Positions 45,189 to 53,555 of a stretch of DNA of 64,000 bases are shown in pieces. This DNA is from Limosilactobacillus sp. WILCCON 0051 (lineage in GTDB: Bacteria; Bacillota; Bacilli; Lactobacillales; Lactobacillaceae), in assembly GCF_039955095.1 (NCBI RefSeq), contig NZ_CP154878.1:2170001-2234000 (forward strand). Direction: 5' to 3'. Position numbers and translations under genes: made by a program. Numbering within the stretch: position 1 is the stretch's first letter; every line of letters starts with the position of its first letter. Below the pieces are notes generated by a model. That model searched no databases and was not told where the DNA came from. It saw only the letters and a list, made by a program, of their open reading frames with translations.

Positions 45189-46517
45189 TTAATCGGCGCT
45201 GACGTATTTTGCCATGTCCTGACCGCTGCTTTCGTAGGCATTGTTGCCATTGAGAGCCCGGAAAATGGCGCGTTCGACAGCGGTATTGCTGGTCGTAGCG
45301 GCAATCGCAAATGGCCGGTCGTTGCGCTTGGCATGGTGCGTGGTCAGCTGACTGATGCGATGATGAATGCGGTCGATGCAGACGACAATCAGATCGGCAT
45401 CCTTAACGGCCCGTTTGATCTTGCTGCTGGAGACGTTTTCTTCCATTGAGGCATCCAGACTGTAGAAGACGCCGTGGTGCTTGGCAACGACGGCTTTAAG
45501 ATCCTGCACGCGGTCACGGGCTCCAGTTACCACTAAGACGCGTTTTTGATTAAGGTCGTAGTCAAGCTTGTCGCTGTATTCGTGGCGCGTCTTTTTAACT
45601 TTTTTAGGCTGCTGCAGCTTGCGAGGCGATTTGGTCGTATCAAACTCGTGCTCGCTGTGGATCCAGCGAATCTCGCCAGCCTTGGCATCGCGCATTCCAT
45701 TGCCGTGATCATAGTAGGCAAAGTCGATAATCATACCGGGCTTGAGATTGCGGCTGGCATATTTGTAAGGATCAATCACGATGGTGTTGGCGTGTGACTC
45801 ATCTAGGATCGAATTGCCCTTGAGCGTCTTTTTGATCTGCAGGACGTCTGAGCCGGCAACTGGTTCCAAAGTGGCATATTCAATGACTTTGGTTGGCGTT
45901 GTGCTGATTGCCAGATGGTCATTGGTAACACGATTGATAACGGGCAGTTTGCCATGGATCAAGCGCTGACGGTCCAGCTGCACGACATCGCCATCATTGA
46001 TTGGAAACGGCAGCTTGTGCAGAATGCTTTCCGAATAGAAACGGTGATTGATTTCCGCGCCGCTTAACAGGCGGTGGACTGGATAGCAGTTGTCGCGTGC
46101 CAGCAGTTCGACTTCCGAAAGCTCGGGTGCAGCTGCTGGTTCAGTCGGCGCTTCGTCTTTAGCAGTGACGGGGATGTCTCTTAAATAAGCCTGGTTGGCA
46201 GCTGCTTTAGCCGTTGAGCGTTCTGGCTGCTTATTGATTTGCGGTTTTTTGGATGTTTCATGCGGCTTGGGCGTTGGTGCCGCGGTCTGATTGATCAGCT
46301 GACCTAGCGAGATCTTTGGGGCAGTGACGTTACGCCGAATCTGATAGCTTGGTTTGACAGCTTGTTTTTCAGTAGACGTCGGCTCTTTAACTGGCTGCAG
46401 CTGATTAAGCAGGTCGACGATGATCGTAAGACTGCGCTGGGTCTGCAGCAGACTTTCCGGGTCGCTGGTAGTATGGTTCAAAAGTTCGATTAGTTCGTGA
46501 CGATAATCATAGACCAT
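45189..46517 (-). CDS. DUF2325-domain protein with disordered middle
   Basis: 442 residues. A short helical N-terminus (1-35), a Pro/Ala/Lys-rich disordered stretch (about 40-135), a middle beta-rich part and a C-terminal DUF2325 domain (about 345-430; VLVVTGARDRVQDLKAVV and ADLIVVCIDRIHH). DUF2325 proteins are of unknown function. ATG 46517 is 9 bases after GAGGT; the longer frame to 46568 lacks a ribosome site. It may be cotranscribed with the arsR gene. Confidence 0.78.
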   Translation of the reverse strand: MVYDYRHELIELLNHTTSDPESLLQTQRSLTIIVDLLNQLQPVKEPTSTEKQAVKPSYQIRRNVTAPKISLGQLINQTAAPTPKPHETSKKPQINKQPERSTAKAAANQAYLRDIPVTAKDEAPTEPAAAPELSEVELLARDNCYPVHRLLSGAEINHRFYSESILHKLPFPINDGDVVQLDRQRLIHGKLPVINRVTNDHLAISTTPTKVIEYATLEPVAGSDVLQIKKTLKGNSILDESHANTIVIDPYKYASRNLKPGMIIDFAYYDHGNGMRDAKAGEIRWIHSEHEFDTTKSPRKLQQPKKVKKTRHEYSDKLDYDLNQKRVLVVTGARDRVQDLKAVVAKHHGVFYSLDASMEENVSSSKIKRAVKDADLIVVCIDRIHHRISQLTTHHAKRNDRPFAIAATTSNTAVERAIFRALNGNNAYESSGQDMAKYVSAD

Positions 46518-46552
46518 TACAAGTACCTCTTTTCTAAAAGTTGACTGATTCC

Positions 46553-46581
46553 ATCTTAGCAAAGCCAAGCGAACATGTCAG
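46553..46581 (-). promoter_or_regulatory. promoter of the DUF2325 gene
   Basis: Minus strand -35 CTGACA (46576-46581), 17-base spacer, -10 TAAGAT (46553-46558). Confidence 0.6.
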
Positions 46582-46750
46582 TTGCCAAGCGTGGATTGGT
46601 TTGAATTTGTGCTTTTAAGCAGCGAATGTTTAATCAGCCAAACGAACTGTTGATTAAAATCATCAAAACGTTCCATAGTGCAGCGTGCCCGGTTGCTCTC
46701 AATGAATAAATCTTAGCTCACGTCTCATCGTTTAGTATTCTTAATATAAT

Positions 46751-46789
46751 AATGGCGCTATTCCGAATTCACTCGGAAATAGCGCCATT
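46751..46789 (-). terminator. terminator-like hairpin after hicD
   Basis: AATGGCGCTATTCCGA and TCGGAAATAGCGCCATT form a 16-bp stem with one bulged T. On the minus strand only a short TA-rich tail follows, so efficiency is uncertain. Confidence 0.65.
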
Positions 46790-46813
46790 ATCTTCTTAGT
46801 CTGTTTAAAAGCA

Positions 46814-47758
46814 TTATTCATTGTCTAACTTGGCAGCCACATCATCAAAGCGATCCTTGATGTATTTAGCCGAAGCAGCCAGCTTGTCTTTTTCTTCATC
46901 AGTCAGATCAAGCTGCAGCTGCCGAACCAGGCCTTGACGACCAATGATGGCAGGGTAGCCGACATAGGTGCCGTATTCTTCGCGGAAGTTGGAAACTGGC
47001 AGCTCAGCGTGCGCATCATTCAAAACGGCCGTAACCAGACGCAGAGCCGCTGCCGCAATCCCAAAGTTGGTGTGCTTCTTGCCATGGAAGACGACGTATC
47101 CGCCTGCTCGCACGTCTTCGGCCAATTGATCCAGATCAACATCGTCACGATCCTTAGCCAATTCGGTTACAGGATGGCCCATGACCCGTACCTGTGACCA
47201 AGCAGAGAATTGCGAGTTGCCGTGTTCACCCAGGTTATAGCCAGATACCGAGCGCGGATCAACGTCAAACTTTTGACCAACGACTTTTTTCATACGTGAA
47301 GTATCAAGCAGCGTCCCCGTACCGATTACCTGCGTCTTTGGCAGACCAGTGTACTTTTGGAACAGCGCGGCAATCACGTCGCAAGGATTACTGATTGAGA
47401 CCAGCACGCCATGGAACCCGACTTCTTTTAATTTAGTACCGACTTCTTTAGCGGCCTTGCTGGTAACCTTTAATTCAACAAATCGATCATGCTTGGCATC
47501 GTCGTTCTGTACGCCGATACTGCCGACCGCGATCACGACGACATCGGCATCGGCTAAGGCTTCATAGTCGTTGCGCACCACTGTGGTATGAGTTGGCAGA
47601 TTGGCCGCCGCGTCTTCAAAATCGGTTGCATCCGAATTCAGCTTTAGCTCGTTGGTATCAATCAATACCAGCGTATCCGCCGTCCCTGCTACCAGCATAT
47701 TGTTAGCCAGCGTTGAACCAACATTCCCTGAACCAATAACACCAACTTTTCGCGTCAT
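46814..47758 (-). CDS. hicD: L-2-hydroxyisocaproate dehydrogenase (LDH family)
   Basis: 314 residues. NAD site GSGNVGSTLAN; catalytic GEHGNSQFSAW histidine; VIGTGTLLDTSRMKKVVG follows known L-HicDH (TGTLLDTARM), not L-LDH (SGTSLDTAR). It reduces branched 2-keto acids from amino acid transamination with NADH. An A-G-G-T site sits 13 bases before ATG, longer than usual. Monocistronic. Confidence 0.9.
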   Translation of the reverse strand: MTRKVGVIGSGNVGSTLANNMLVAGTADTLVLIDTNELKLNSDATDFEDAAANLPTHTTVVRNDYEALADADVVVIAVGSIGVQNDDAKHDRFVELKVTSKAAKEVGTKLKEVGFHGVLVSISNPCDVIAALFQKYTGLPKTQVIGTGTLLDTSRMKKVVGQKFDVDPRSVSGYNLGEHGNSQFSAWSQVRVMGHPVTELAKDRDDVDLDQLAEDVRAGGYVVFHGKKHTNFGIAAAALRLVTAVLNDAHAELPVSNFREEYGTYVGYPAIIGRQGLVRQLQLDLTDEEKDKLAASAKYIKDRFDDVAAKLDNE

Positions 47759-47913
47759 AATTACGCACGACCTTTCTAATCTTTTTTTAATCTTTTAATT
47801 TATGACTAAGAATTTAACATTTTTAGATTCAAAGTCAACTCATTTTAAAAAAACTAAATTAAAATAAGATTGATTCTTTTAAACAGCCGCCTTTCAATTA
47901 ATTTATTTAATAA

Positions 47914-47952
47914 AAATAAGCAGCCGGCTTAATTATAGCTGACTGCTTATTT
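47914..47952 (-). terminator. abc-F gene terminator
   Basis: AAATAAGCAG (47914-47923) and CTGCTTATTT (47943-47952) start directly after the stop codon on the minus strand. Confidence 0.75.
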
Positions 47953-47954
47953 GT

Positions 47955-49502
47955 CTATGATTTGCGCAAGCTCAGTTTCTCGACGTTTAAGACCTTATCC
48001 AGCCAGCCTTGATAAAAGCTTTGCTCGTGGCTGACCAGGATCAGGTTGCCGGGATATTCCTGCAGGGCTTTTTTAAGTCCTTCCTTGGTTTCATCATCCA
48101 AGTGATTGGTTGGCTCGTCCATGATTAAAAAGTTTGATGGCGTCAGTTCCAAAATAGCCAGCTTAACCTTGGTCTGTTCACCACCAGATAACAACGACAG
48201 CGGCTTTTGTGTATTAGCGGCATTGATCCCTGCTTTGGCCAGCTTTTGTCGAATCGTCTTTGGCTGCATGGTTGGAAAAAGATTTTGAATCGTCTCCAGT
48301 GGCGTCAGATCAGGCTCATCCCACACCAGATCCTGATCAAAGTAGTTAATCCGTGCTGAAGGCGAAAAAGCTGCCGTCCCCTGTAGTACTGGGATCTTGC
48401 CCAGAATCGACTTGATCAAAGTTGACTTGCCGACACCGTTAAACCCGGTAAACAGCAGCTTTTCACCCATCGTCATCGAAAACGTCACGGGTGCGAGCAG
48501 CGGATGACCATAGCCGACTGACAGCTGATTGACCTTTAAGGCGTTGGCAGATCCGGTATTTTCATAAGGAAAGTGAAACGTCGCCTTTAGATTATCAGTT
48601 GGCGGGTCAATGCGCTTCATCCGAGCCAGCATCTTTTCACGGGATTTGGCCATGGTTGATTTGGAGCCTGCTTTGTTTTTGCGAATAAACCGTTCTGCCT
48701 TTTCAATGACTTCCTGCTGCTTTTCGTATTCGCGCTCCTGGGTCTCCTTGCGCTCAGCCTTTTGCCGCATTGCCTGCTTAAAGCTGCCGCGGTACTTGGT
48801 GATCTTGCCAAATGCTACGTCACAGATCGTGTTGGTTACGCGTTCCAAAAAGTCGTAGTCATGTGAAATAATCATGGCCGCGCCGTCAAAATCATTCAGA
48901 TATTCAATCAGCCATTCGATGTGCGCGGTATCCAGATAGTTGGTTGGTTCGTCAAGCAGGATCACGTCTGGATTTTCCAGCAGCATTTTGGCCAAAATAA
49001 TTTTTGAGCGTTGGCCGCCGCTCATTTCGGAAACGACATGGTCCTTGCCAATATCATTTAGCCCCAGCCCATTCATAACGCGCTCAATTTTGGTTTCGAC
49101 CTCGTAAAAGTCAGCCGCGTCCAAACGTTCCTGCAGCCGGCCAGCTCGTTCCAAAAGACGATCATCCATTTCCGTGGCATATCTTGCATAAAGCTCATTC
49201 ATCTGCTCGTTGACATCATAAAGTTCCTGGAAAGCCGTATGCAGAAACTGGATCAGCGTCATCCCCTGCGGAATATCAACATATTGATCCAAATAGCCAA
49301 TCTTGGTGTTTTTCTGCCATTTGATGTCGCCCGCGACCGGCAGCTCCTTGCCAATCAGGATTTTAATCAAAGTTGACTTGCCGGCCCCGTTTTGACCAAC
49401 GATCCCCATATGCTCATGTTTTTCCAATTGAAAGCTGGCATCTTCATAAAGCTTCTTGTCGGCAAAGCTCATCGTCAGGTTTCTAACATCCAAAACCGCC
49501 AT
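47955..49502 (-). CDS. ABC-F family ATPase (translation factor or ribosome protection type)
   Basis: 515 residues with two ATPase domains and no membrane part. Domain 1: Walker A GQNGAGKST, signature EMSGGQRSKI, Walker B VILLDEPTN. Linker (about 235-315) is Lys- and Glu-rich. Domain 2: GFNGVGKST, LLSGGEQTKVK. It works at the ribosome E site; which subfamily is not clear. ATG 49502 follows GAGGAGAG, the upstream in-frame start at 49517 does not. Confidence 0.92.
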   Translation of the reverse strand: MAVLDVRNLTMSFADKKLYEDASFQLEKHEHMGIVGQNGAGKSTLIKILIGKELPVAGDIKWQKNTKIGYLDQYVDIPQGMTLIQFLHTAFQELYDVNEQMNELYARYATEMDDRLLERAGRLQERLDAADFYEVETKIERVMNGLGLNDIGKDHVVSEMSGGQRSKIILAKMLLENPDVILLDEPTNYLDTAHIEWLIEYLNDFDGAAMIISHDYDFLERVTNTICDVAFGKITKYRGSFKQAMRQKAERKETQEREYEKQQEVIEKAERFIRKNKAGSKSTMAKSREKMLARMKRIDPPTDNLKATFHFPYENTGSANALKVNQLSVGYGHPLLAPVTFSMTMGEKLLFTGFNGVGKSTLIKSILGKIPVLQGTAAFSPSARINYFDQDLVWDEPDLTPLETIQNLFPTMQPKTIRQKLAKAGINAANTQKPLSLLSGGEQTKVKLAILELTPSNFLIMDEPTNHLDDETKEGLKKALQEYPGNLILVSHEQSFYQGWLDKVLNVEKLSLRKS

Positions 49503-49670
49503 TTTCTCTCTCCTCATCTAATTTAAAAAATAAACAACGTGCTTTTCATGTTAGCACAGACTAAGCTTGCCGTTCAATCAGCAGTGACGGGCTTCTGAGA
49601 CCTTGAAAGTATTTATCAGTGCTAAGATAGAGTTGTTGTATTGTTACAGAATTTAAAAAGAAGGCATTTC

Positions 49671-50180
49671 ATGGAAATTTTGACAATCTTAGGCAGTCCC
49701 CACGATCCTGCCGTTTCAACGATCTTAGCACATCAATTGATCAAAGGAGCCCAGGCAGCAGCCAACCACGTTATGATTTTTGACGCCGGCCATCATCCCT
49801 TGGCTCCTGTTAAAATGGATGCCGACAATCACTTATTGCCGGGTGATGCTGTAACTGAACGACTGCTTGATCAAATGGTAGCCGCCGATCTGATCGTTTT
49901 TGCCACGCCAATGTTTTATTATGGTATGTCCTCGCAGATGAAGGCCGTCATTGATCATATGGGCGAGCGTGATGAACAGCTGCATAGCGCCAAGCAGGCT
50001 ATTTTGATTGCCAGCGCGCCGCATAACGATTTTGACCCGTTAAAGTCTGAATTTAAGGCAATTTTTGACCACCTGGGCTGGAAGTTTGCTGGACAGGTCT
50101 TAGCCGGCAAAGAAACCACACCACATCATCTAAGATTTTATCCTGACCTGGCCTACGAGCTGGGCAAAAGTCTTAACTAA
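49671..50180 (+). CDS. flavodoxin-like NAD(P)H oxidoreductase
   Basis: 169 residues. Flavodoxin fold with the FMN loop LGSPHDPAVST and TPMFYYGMSSQMKAVIDHMGER, the NADPH-dependent FMN reductase pattern. AAGAAGG is 7 bases before ATG 49671; the ATG at 49641 lacks a site. Substrate unknown; quinone or azo reductase is possible. Confidence 0.85.
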   Translation: MEILTILGSPHDPAVSTILAHQLIKGAQAAANHVMIFDAGHHPLAPVKMDADNHLLPGDAVTERLLDQMVAADLIVFATPMFYYGMSSQMKAVIDHMGERDEQLHSAKQAILIASAPHNDFDPLKSEFKAIFDHLGWKFAGQVLAGKETTPHHLRFYPDLAYELGKSLN

Positions 50181-50374
50181 ATCGCAAGTAGGCCTGTAGC
50201 AGTTCTGCCAGTCATTCCGGCCGCTAAGTCAATTGATGACGGCCTTTTGCCTCTGCCAGGTTCAAAATGACTTCATATTTTTTTCAAATAGTCTTCACTG
50301 CCCCATCACTTTGTCTTGTTAAATTAAAAACCGTGCGGAATTTCGCACAACTGAGCAAAAAACAAAAACATGGA

Positions 50375-51463
50375 GTGATTACTATCAAGAAAAAAGCAGC
50401 TAAGGCCTTAATTGCTGCCGTGGGTGCTGCCGGAGCCATGACCGCCGCGCAGACGACTGCCCATGCCGATACTACGGTTACCGTAGCTTCGGGCGACACG
50501 ATCTGGGCCTATGCACAGCAATACAAGACCACGGTTTCTTCAATCGTTTCGGCAAACTCACTTTCCAATCCAGATCTGATCTTCCCTGGTCAGCGGATTA
50601 CGATTCCAGAAACGACCATCAATCGACAAAAGAACAGCCAGCGTCAGACGACTAAGACTACGACGGCCAGTTCCACGGCTGGTTCCGTCAGCGCCAGCGT
50701 TTTTGCTGATTCAAGCACCAGCTCAAGTTCAGCGGCAATTGCTTCCAGTGCTTTAGATACTGCCAGTCAAGCCGCTGCCTCAACGACGGTAAGTGACGCT
50801 TCAACTGACACCGAAACGACCAGCACAGTGTCAGCTCAGTCTGCTGATTCAGAATCTGTTCAATCGGCTTCGTCAGCTAGTGAGACCGCCACTGCAGCAA
50901 CCGACTCAACTGAAGCAACGACTGCTGCAACAACTACTGCGACGACGGCAGCCGCAACGACTGAATCAGCGGCCAGCACGGCATCTTCAGCCACCTATGA
51001 GTCCAACTCAGCCGCTGCCAATGCCGCAATGGCCAACTACACGATTACCTATGGCTTAACGGACGCCGCCAGTGCCAGCGCAAGCACCACTTCAACGGCA
51101 TCAACCAGCCACGTGGCAGCAGGTCAGGGACTGGCAACAGCGCAGTCAATGATTGGCGTTCCTTACGTCTGGGGCGGCAATACGCCAAGCGGTTTTGACT
51201 GTTCCGGACTGGTTCAGTACTCCTATGGTCTGTCCAGCAGCTATCGCACGACGACCCAACAGGCAACGCTGGGAACTCACTACTATGATGTTGAAAACGC
51301 ACCAGCGGGAGCCCTTTACTTCTGGGGAACCGATTCGGCACCATACCACGTTGCAATCGCAGAAGGAAACGGCAACTACATTCAAGCGCCAACTCCTGGT
51401 CAAAACGTGCAAGAAGGCAATATTCAATATTACCGTCCTAACTACTACATCGTTATGCAGTAG
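50375..51463 (+). CDS. LysM and NlpC/P60 cell-wall endopeptidase, secreted
   Basis: About 362 residues if read from GTG 50375. Sec signal peptide (KKKAAKALIAAVGAAG then AHAD cleavage), one LysM (about 30-75), a long Ser/Thr/Ala-rich linker (about 80-245), and a C-terminal NlpC/P60 domain (about 250-362) with FDCSGL Cys and YHVAI His. It cuts gamma-D-Glu peptide links in peptidoglycan. The start is odd: GGAG (50372-50375) is correctly spaced for ATC at 50384, not for GTG 50375, so initiation may be at AUC, giving a protein that begins with KKKAAKA. Confidence 0.9.
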   Translation: MITIKKKAAKALIAAVGAAGAMTAAQTTAHADTTVTVASGDTIWAYAQQYKTTVSSIVSANSLSNPDLIFPGQRITIPETTINRQKNSQRQTTKTTTASSTAGSVSASVFADSSTSSSSAAIASSALDTASQAAASTTVSDASTDTETTSTVSAQSADSESVQSASSASETATAATDSTEATTAATTTATTAAATTESAASTASSATYESNSAAANAAMANYTITYGLTDAASASASTTSTASTSHVAAGQGLATAQSMIGVPYVWGGNTPSGFDCSGLVQYSYGLSSSYRTTTQQATLGTHYYDVENAPAGALYFWGTDSAPYHVAIAEGNGNYIQAPTPGQNVQEGNIQYYRPNYYIVMQ

Positions 51464-51518
51464 CTTTAAAACTTATCAACATTCCTATCAACTTAACGCT
51501 TAAGACAACCTCTTAAGC

Positions 51519-51559
51519 AAAAGGCGCTCGATCGCATCATCTGCGAACGGGCGTCTTTT
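51519..51559. terminator. bidirectional terminator between the NlpC/P60 gene and sufU
   Basis: AAAAGGCGCTCG and CGGGCGTCTTTT, imperfect stem with T tracts on both strands; it overlaps the sufU stop by two bases. Confidence 0.7.
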
Positions 51560-51995
51560 AGTTTTCTTCTAGAATTGCTTGGGCCGCGTGCCAGGCCAGT
51601 GCCGCACATTTGATTCGAGCCGGAAACTGCGCCACGCTGCCCAGAATTGCGGCATCCTGGAGCTGCTCTTGCGCCTGTGCACTGATTTTTTGACCGATAA
51701 CCAGATTTGAAAAAGCCTGAATCAGCTGTTGGGCGTCTGACACCGATTTGCCAATCAAAACATCGCCCATCATACTGGCTGAGGCTTGCGAGATCGTACA
51801 CCCGCTGCCGGTAAACTTAAGGTCGCTGATCTTGTCATCATCGATCCTGACTGCCAGATTGATGGTATCGCCGCAGGTTGGATTGTGCAGCGTGATCTGC
51901 GCGGTTGCGTCCAGCAGCTTTCCTTGGTGATGCGGGTGGCTGGCATGTTCTAAAACCAAAGTGCGATATAAATAATTAAGCTTGCTCAAACCCAT
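51558..51995 (-). CDS. sufU: SufU-type sulfur acceptor / iron-sulfur scaffold
   Basis: 145 residues. The three zinc-ligand cysteines are in PTCGD, GSGCTIS and IKCAAL, and Asp in CGD is present. SufU takes persulfide from SufS. It starts at ATG 51995, 11 bases after AAGGAG and 20 bases inside the end of sufS, so the genes are coupled. sufB, C and D are not adjacent. Confidence 0.93.
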   Translation of the reverse strand: MGLSKLNYLYRTLVLEHASHPHHQGKLLDATAQITLHNPTCGDTINLAVRIDDDKISDLKFTGSGCTISQASASMMGDVLIGKSVSDAQQLIQAFSNLVIGQKISAQAQEQLQDAAILGSVAQFPARIKCAALAWHAAQAILEEN

Positions 51996-53205
51996 TTTCA
52001 AAAAACTCCTTTGTGGCCTTAATTGCATCAATCAAGCGGTCAACGTCTTTTTGATCATTATACAGATAAAGGCTGGCCCGCAGAGTCGCATTGACCCCCA
52101 GATAATCCATCAAAGGCTGCGCGCAGTGATGACCGGCACGAACGGCTACTCCTTCCAGATCAAGAGCCGTCGCCGCGTCATGCGGGTGAATGCCAGCCAG
52201 ATTAAATGCCAAAACGCCAGTATGCCGATCTTGCGGGCCATAAAGCGTCAAGCCATCAATTGCCAATAGTTTAGGAATCGCGTAAGCAGCCAGTTCTTGT
52301 TCATGTTCCGCAATCGCTCGCATGCCAAACTGACTTAAATAATCAATCGCCGCGCCTAAGGCAATCGCACCACTGATGTTGGGTGTACCAGCCTCAAAAC
52401 GCCAGGGAACCGGTTTAAAGGTGGCCGTCTGCTGAGCAACCTGATCAATCATCTCGCCGCCAAACTGACTGGGGCAGAGCCGATTCAGCCAGGCCATTTT
52501 CCCATACAAAACGCCGATTCCGGTTGGCGCCATCATTTTATGACCGGAAAAAGCATAAAAATCCGCGTCCAATGCTTGAACGTCAACTGGCAGATGCGGC
52601 GCGGCCTGGGCTCCGTCAACGACCAGGCAGGCCCCGACCTGATGCGCCATGGCACCGATTTTTAAAATAGGATTTACTACGCCCAAAACGTTTGAAACAT
52701 GGGCTATGGCCACTACTTTGGTCCGTGAATCGATTTTGCGCGCGGCATCGTTAAGATCCAACTCTTGACGATCATTTAAGCCGACCAGCCTCAGTTCAGC
52801 CCCGGTTCGTTTAGCCAGCTGCTGCCAGGGAACCAGATTGCTGTGATGCTCCATTATCGTCACTACGATCGCGTCATTTGGCTTAATCAGCTCACTCAGT
52901 CCTTGCGCGATCCAATTAATGCTTTCCGTTGTTGACCGCGTAAAGACGATTTCTTCAGCTTGACTGGCATTGATAAAGGCGGCGGTTTTTTGCCGAGCCG
53001 TCTCATAGGCTGCAGTTGCCCGCTGCGCCAGCGTATGCGTGCCCCGATGAACGTTGGCGTGATCATGCTGGTAGTAGTGCTCAATCGCCTTTAAAACCGG
53101 TGTCGGCATCTGAGCCGTCGCCGCGCTGTCCAGATAGGTCAATGGCTCATCGTTAACTCGCTGCTTAAGAATGGGAAAATCTTGTTTAATGCTTTCAATA
53201 TCCAC
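51976..53205 (-). CDS. sufS: cysteine desulfurase SufS
   Basis: 409 residues, class V aminotransferase fold. PLP lysine in SGHKMMAP (about 224), DGAQAAPH strand, EHHSN histidine and the active-site Cys in RAGHHCAQPL (about 361). It moves sulfur from cysteine to SufU for Fe-S assembly. Start GTG 53205. It is divergent from the trpXYZ leader. Confidence 0.95.
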   Translation of the reverse strand: MDIESIKQDFPILKQRVNDEPLTYLDSAATAQMPTPVLKAIEHYYQHDHANVHRGTHTLAQRATAAYETARQKTAAFINASQAEEIVFTRSTTESINWIAQGLSELIKPNDAIVVTIMEHHSNLVPWQQLAKRTGAELRLVGLNDRQELDLNDAARKIDSRTKVVAIAHVSNVLGVVNPILKIGAMAHQVGACLVVDGAQAAPHLPVDVQALDADFYAFSGHKMMAPTGIGVLYGKMAWLNRLCPSQFGGEMIDQVAQQTATFKPVPWRFEAGTPNISGAIALGAAIDYLSQFGMRAIAEHEQELAAYAIPKLLAIDGLTLYGPQDRHTGVLAFNLAGIHPHDAATALDLEGVAVRAGHHCAQPLMDYLGVNATLRASLYLYNDQKDVDRLIDAIKATKEFFENGFEQA

Positions 53206-53253
53206 TTGGCTCGCCTTCTTCTAAGAAAAAACTCATAAAAATCTAACTTTTAG

Positions 53254-53283
53254 TTGACAAAAGATAGTGATACTGATTATACT
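53254..53283 (+). promoter_or_regulatory. trpXYZ promoter
   Basis: -35 TTGACA (53254-53259, perfect), 18-base spacer, -10 TATACT (53278-53283). Start expected near 53290. Confidence 0.75.
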
Positions 53284-53318
53284 TTAAAACAATCAAACAC
53301 GCGAAAGGAGATAAGCAA

Positions 53319-53366
53319 ATGAGTTACAACCGCATCCAACTTAATATTCGTTGGCAAAGCCGGTAG
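53319..53366 (+). CDS. Trp-containing leader peptide of trpXYZ (15 residues)
   Basis: AAAGGAG is followed 8 bases later by ATG and a 15-codon frame MSYNRIQLNIRWQSR with one Trp codon (TGG 53352-53354) near the end; stop TAG 53364-53366. The frame lies just before and inside the first strand of a leader stem (53357-53363). Stalling at Trp would cover that strand. There are also three Arg codons, so Trp as the signal is an inference from the downstream transporter. Confidence 0.72.
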   Translation: MSYNRIQLNIRWQSR

Positions 53367-53459
53367 CTCAGATCGCACGGAATGCGGTCTGGGAAGTCAG
53401 ATCCATTCTGTGCCGGCTTATTTCATAATGCAAGCCTGCATGGAACCACATGCAGGCTT
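53357..53459 (+). promoter_or_regulatory. trpXYZ attenuator with first terminator
   Basis: Stem P1: AAGCCGG (53357-53363) with CCGGCTT (53413-53419). Within it CAGATCGCA/TGCGGTCTG and GCACGGAATG/CATTCTGTGC are alternative stems. Terminator 1: AAGCCTGCATG (53432-53442) with CATGCAGGCTT (53449-53459), perfect 11 bp, then TTT. The P1 3' strand GGCTT (53415-53419) can instead pair with AAGCC (53432-53436), an antiterminator that breaks terminator 1. Confidence 0.72.
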
Positions 53460-53470
53460 TTTAATTTCCC

Positions 53471-53506
53471 AAGAGGAGGCCTGCAGACTGGCTTCCTCTT
53501 TTTATT
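53471..53506 (+). terminator. second tandem terminator in the trpXYZ leader
   Basis: AAGAGGAGGCC (53471-53481) with GGCTTCCTCTT (53490-53500), 11 bp with one wobble, then TTTATTTT. Its 5' arm can instead pair with the 3' arm of terminator 1 (TGCAGGC 53451-53457 with GCCTGCA 53479-53485). Confidence 0.75.
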
Positions 53507-53555
53507 TTATCAAGCAGCAATTATTCAAAAGGTTTCGGAAAGGTGGCAAAAAGCC

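Noticed and set aside
51111..51120. CCACGTGG palindrome
   Set aside because: In the NlpC/P60 coding region and without the parS flanks.
53357..53419. tRNA-like fold (AAGCCGG...CCGGCTT with TAGCTCAG)
   Set aside because: Only 63 bases, no GTTCRA T-loop and no anticodon arm of normal form; it includes the leader stop codon. Better read as the attenuator stem.
53290..53510. T-box riboswitch before trpX
   Set aside because: No AGGGTGGNACCGCG T-box sequence or specifier-loop arrangement is seen; the Trp peptide and paired terminators explain the region better.
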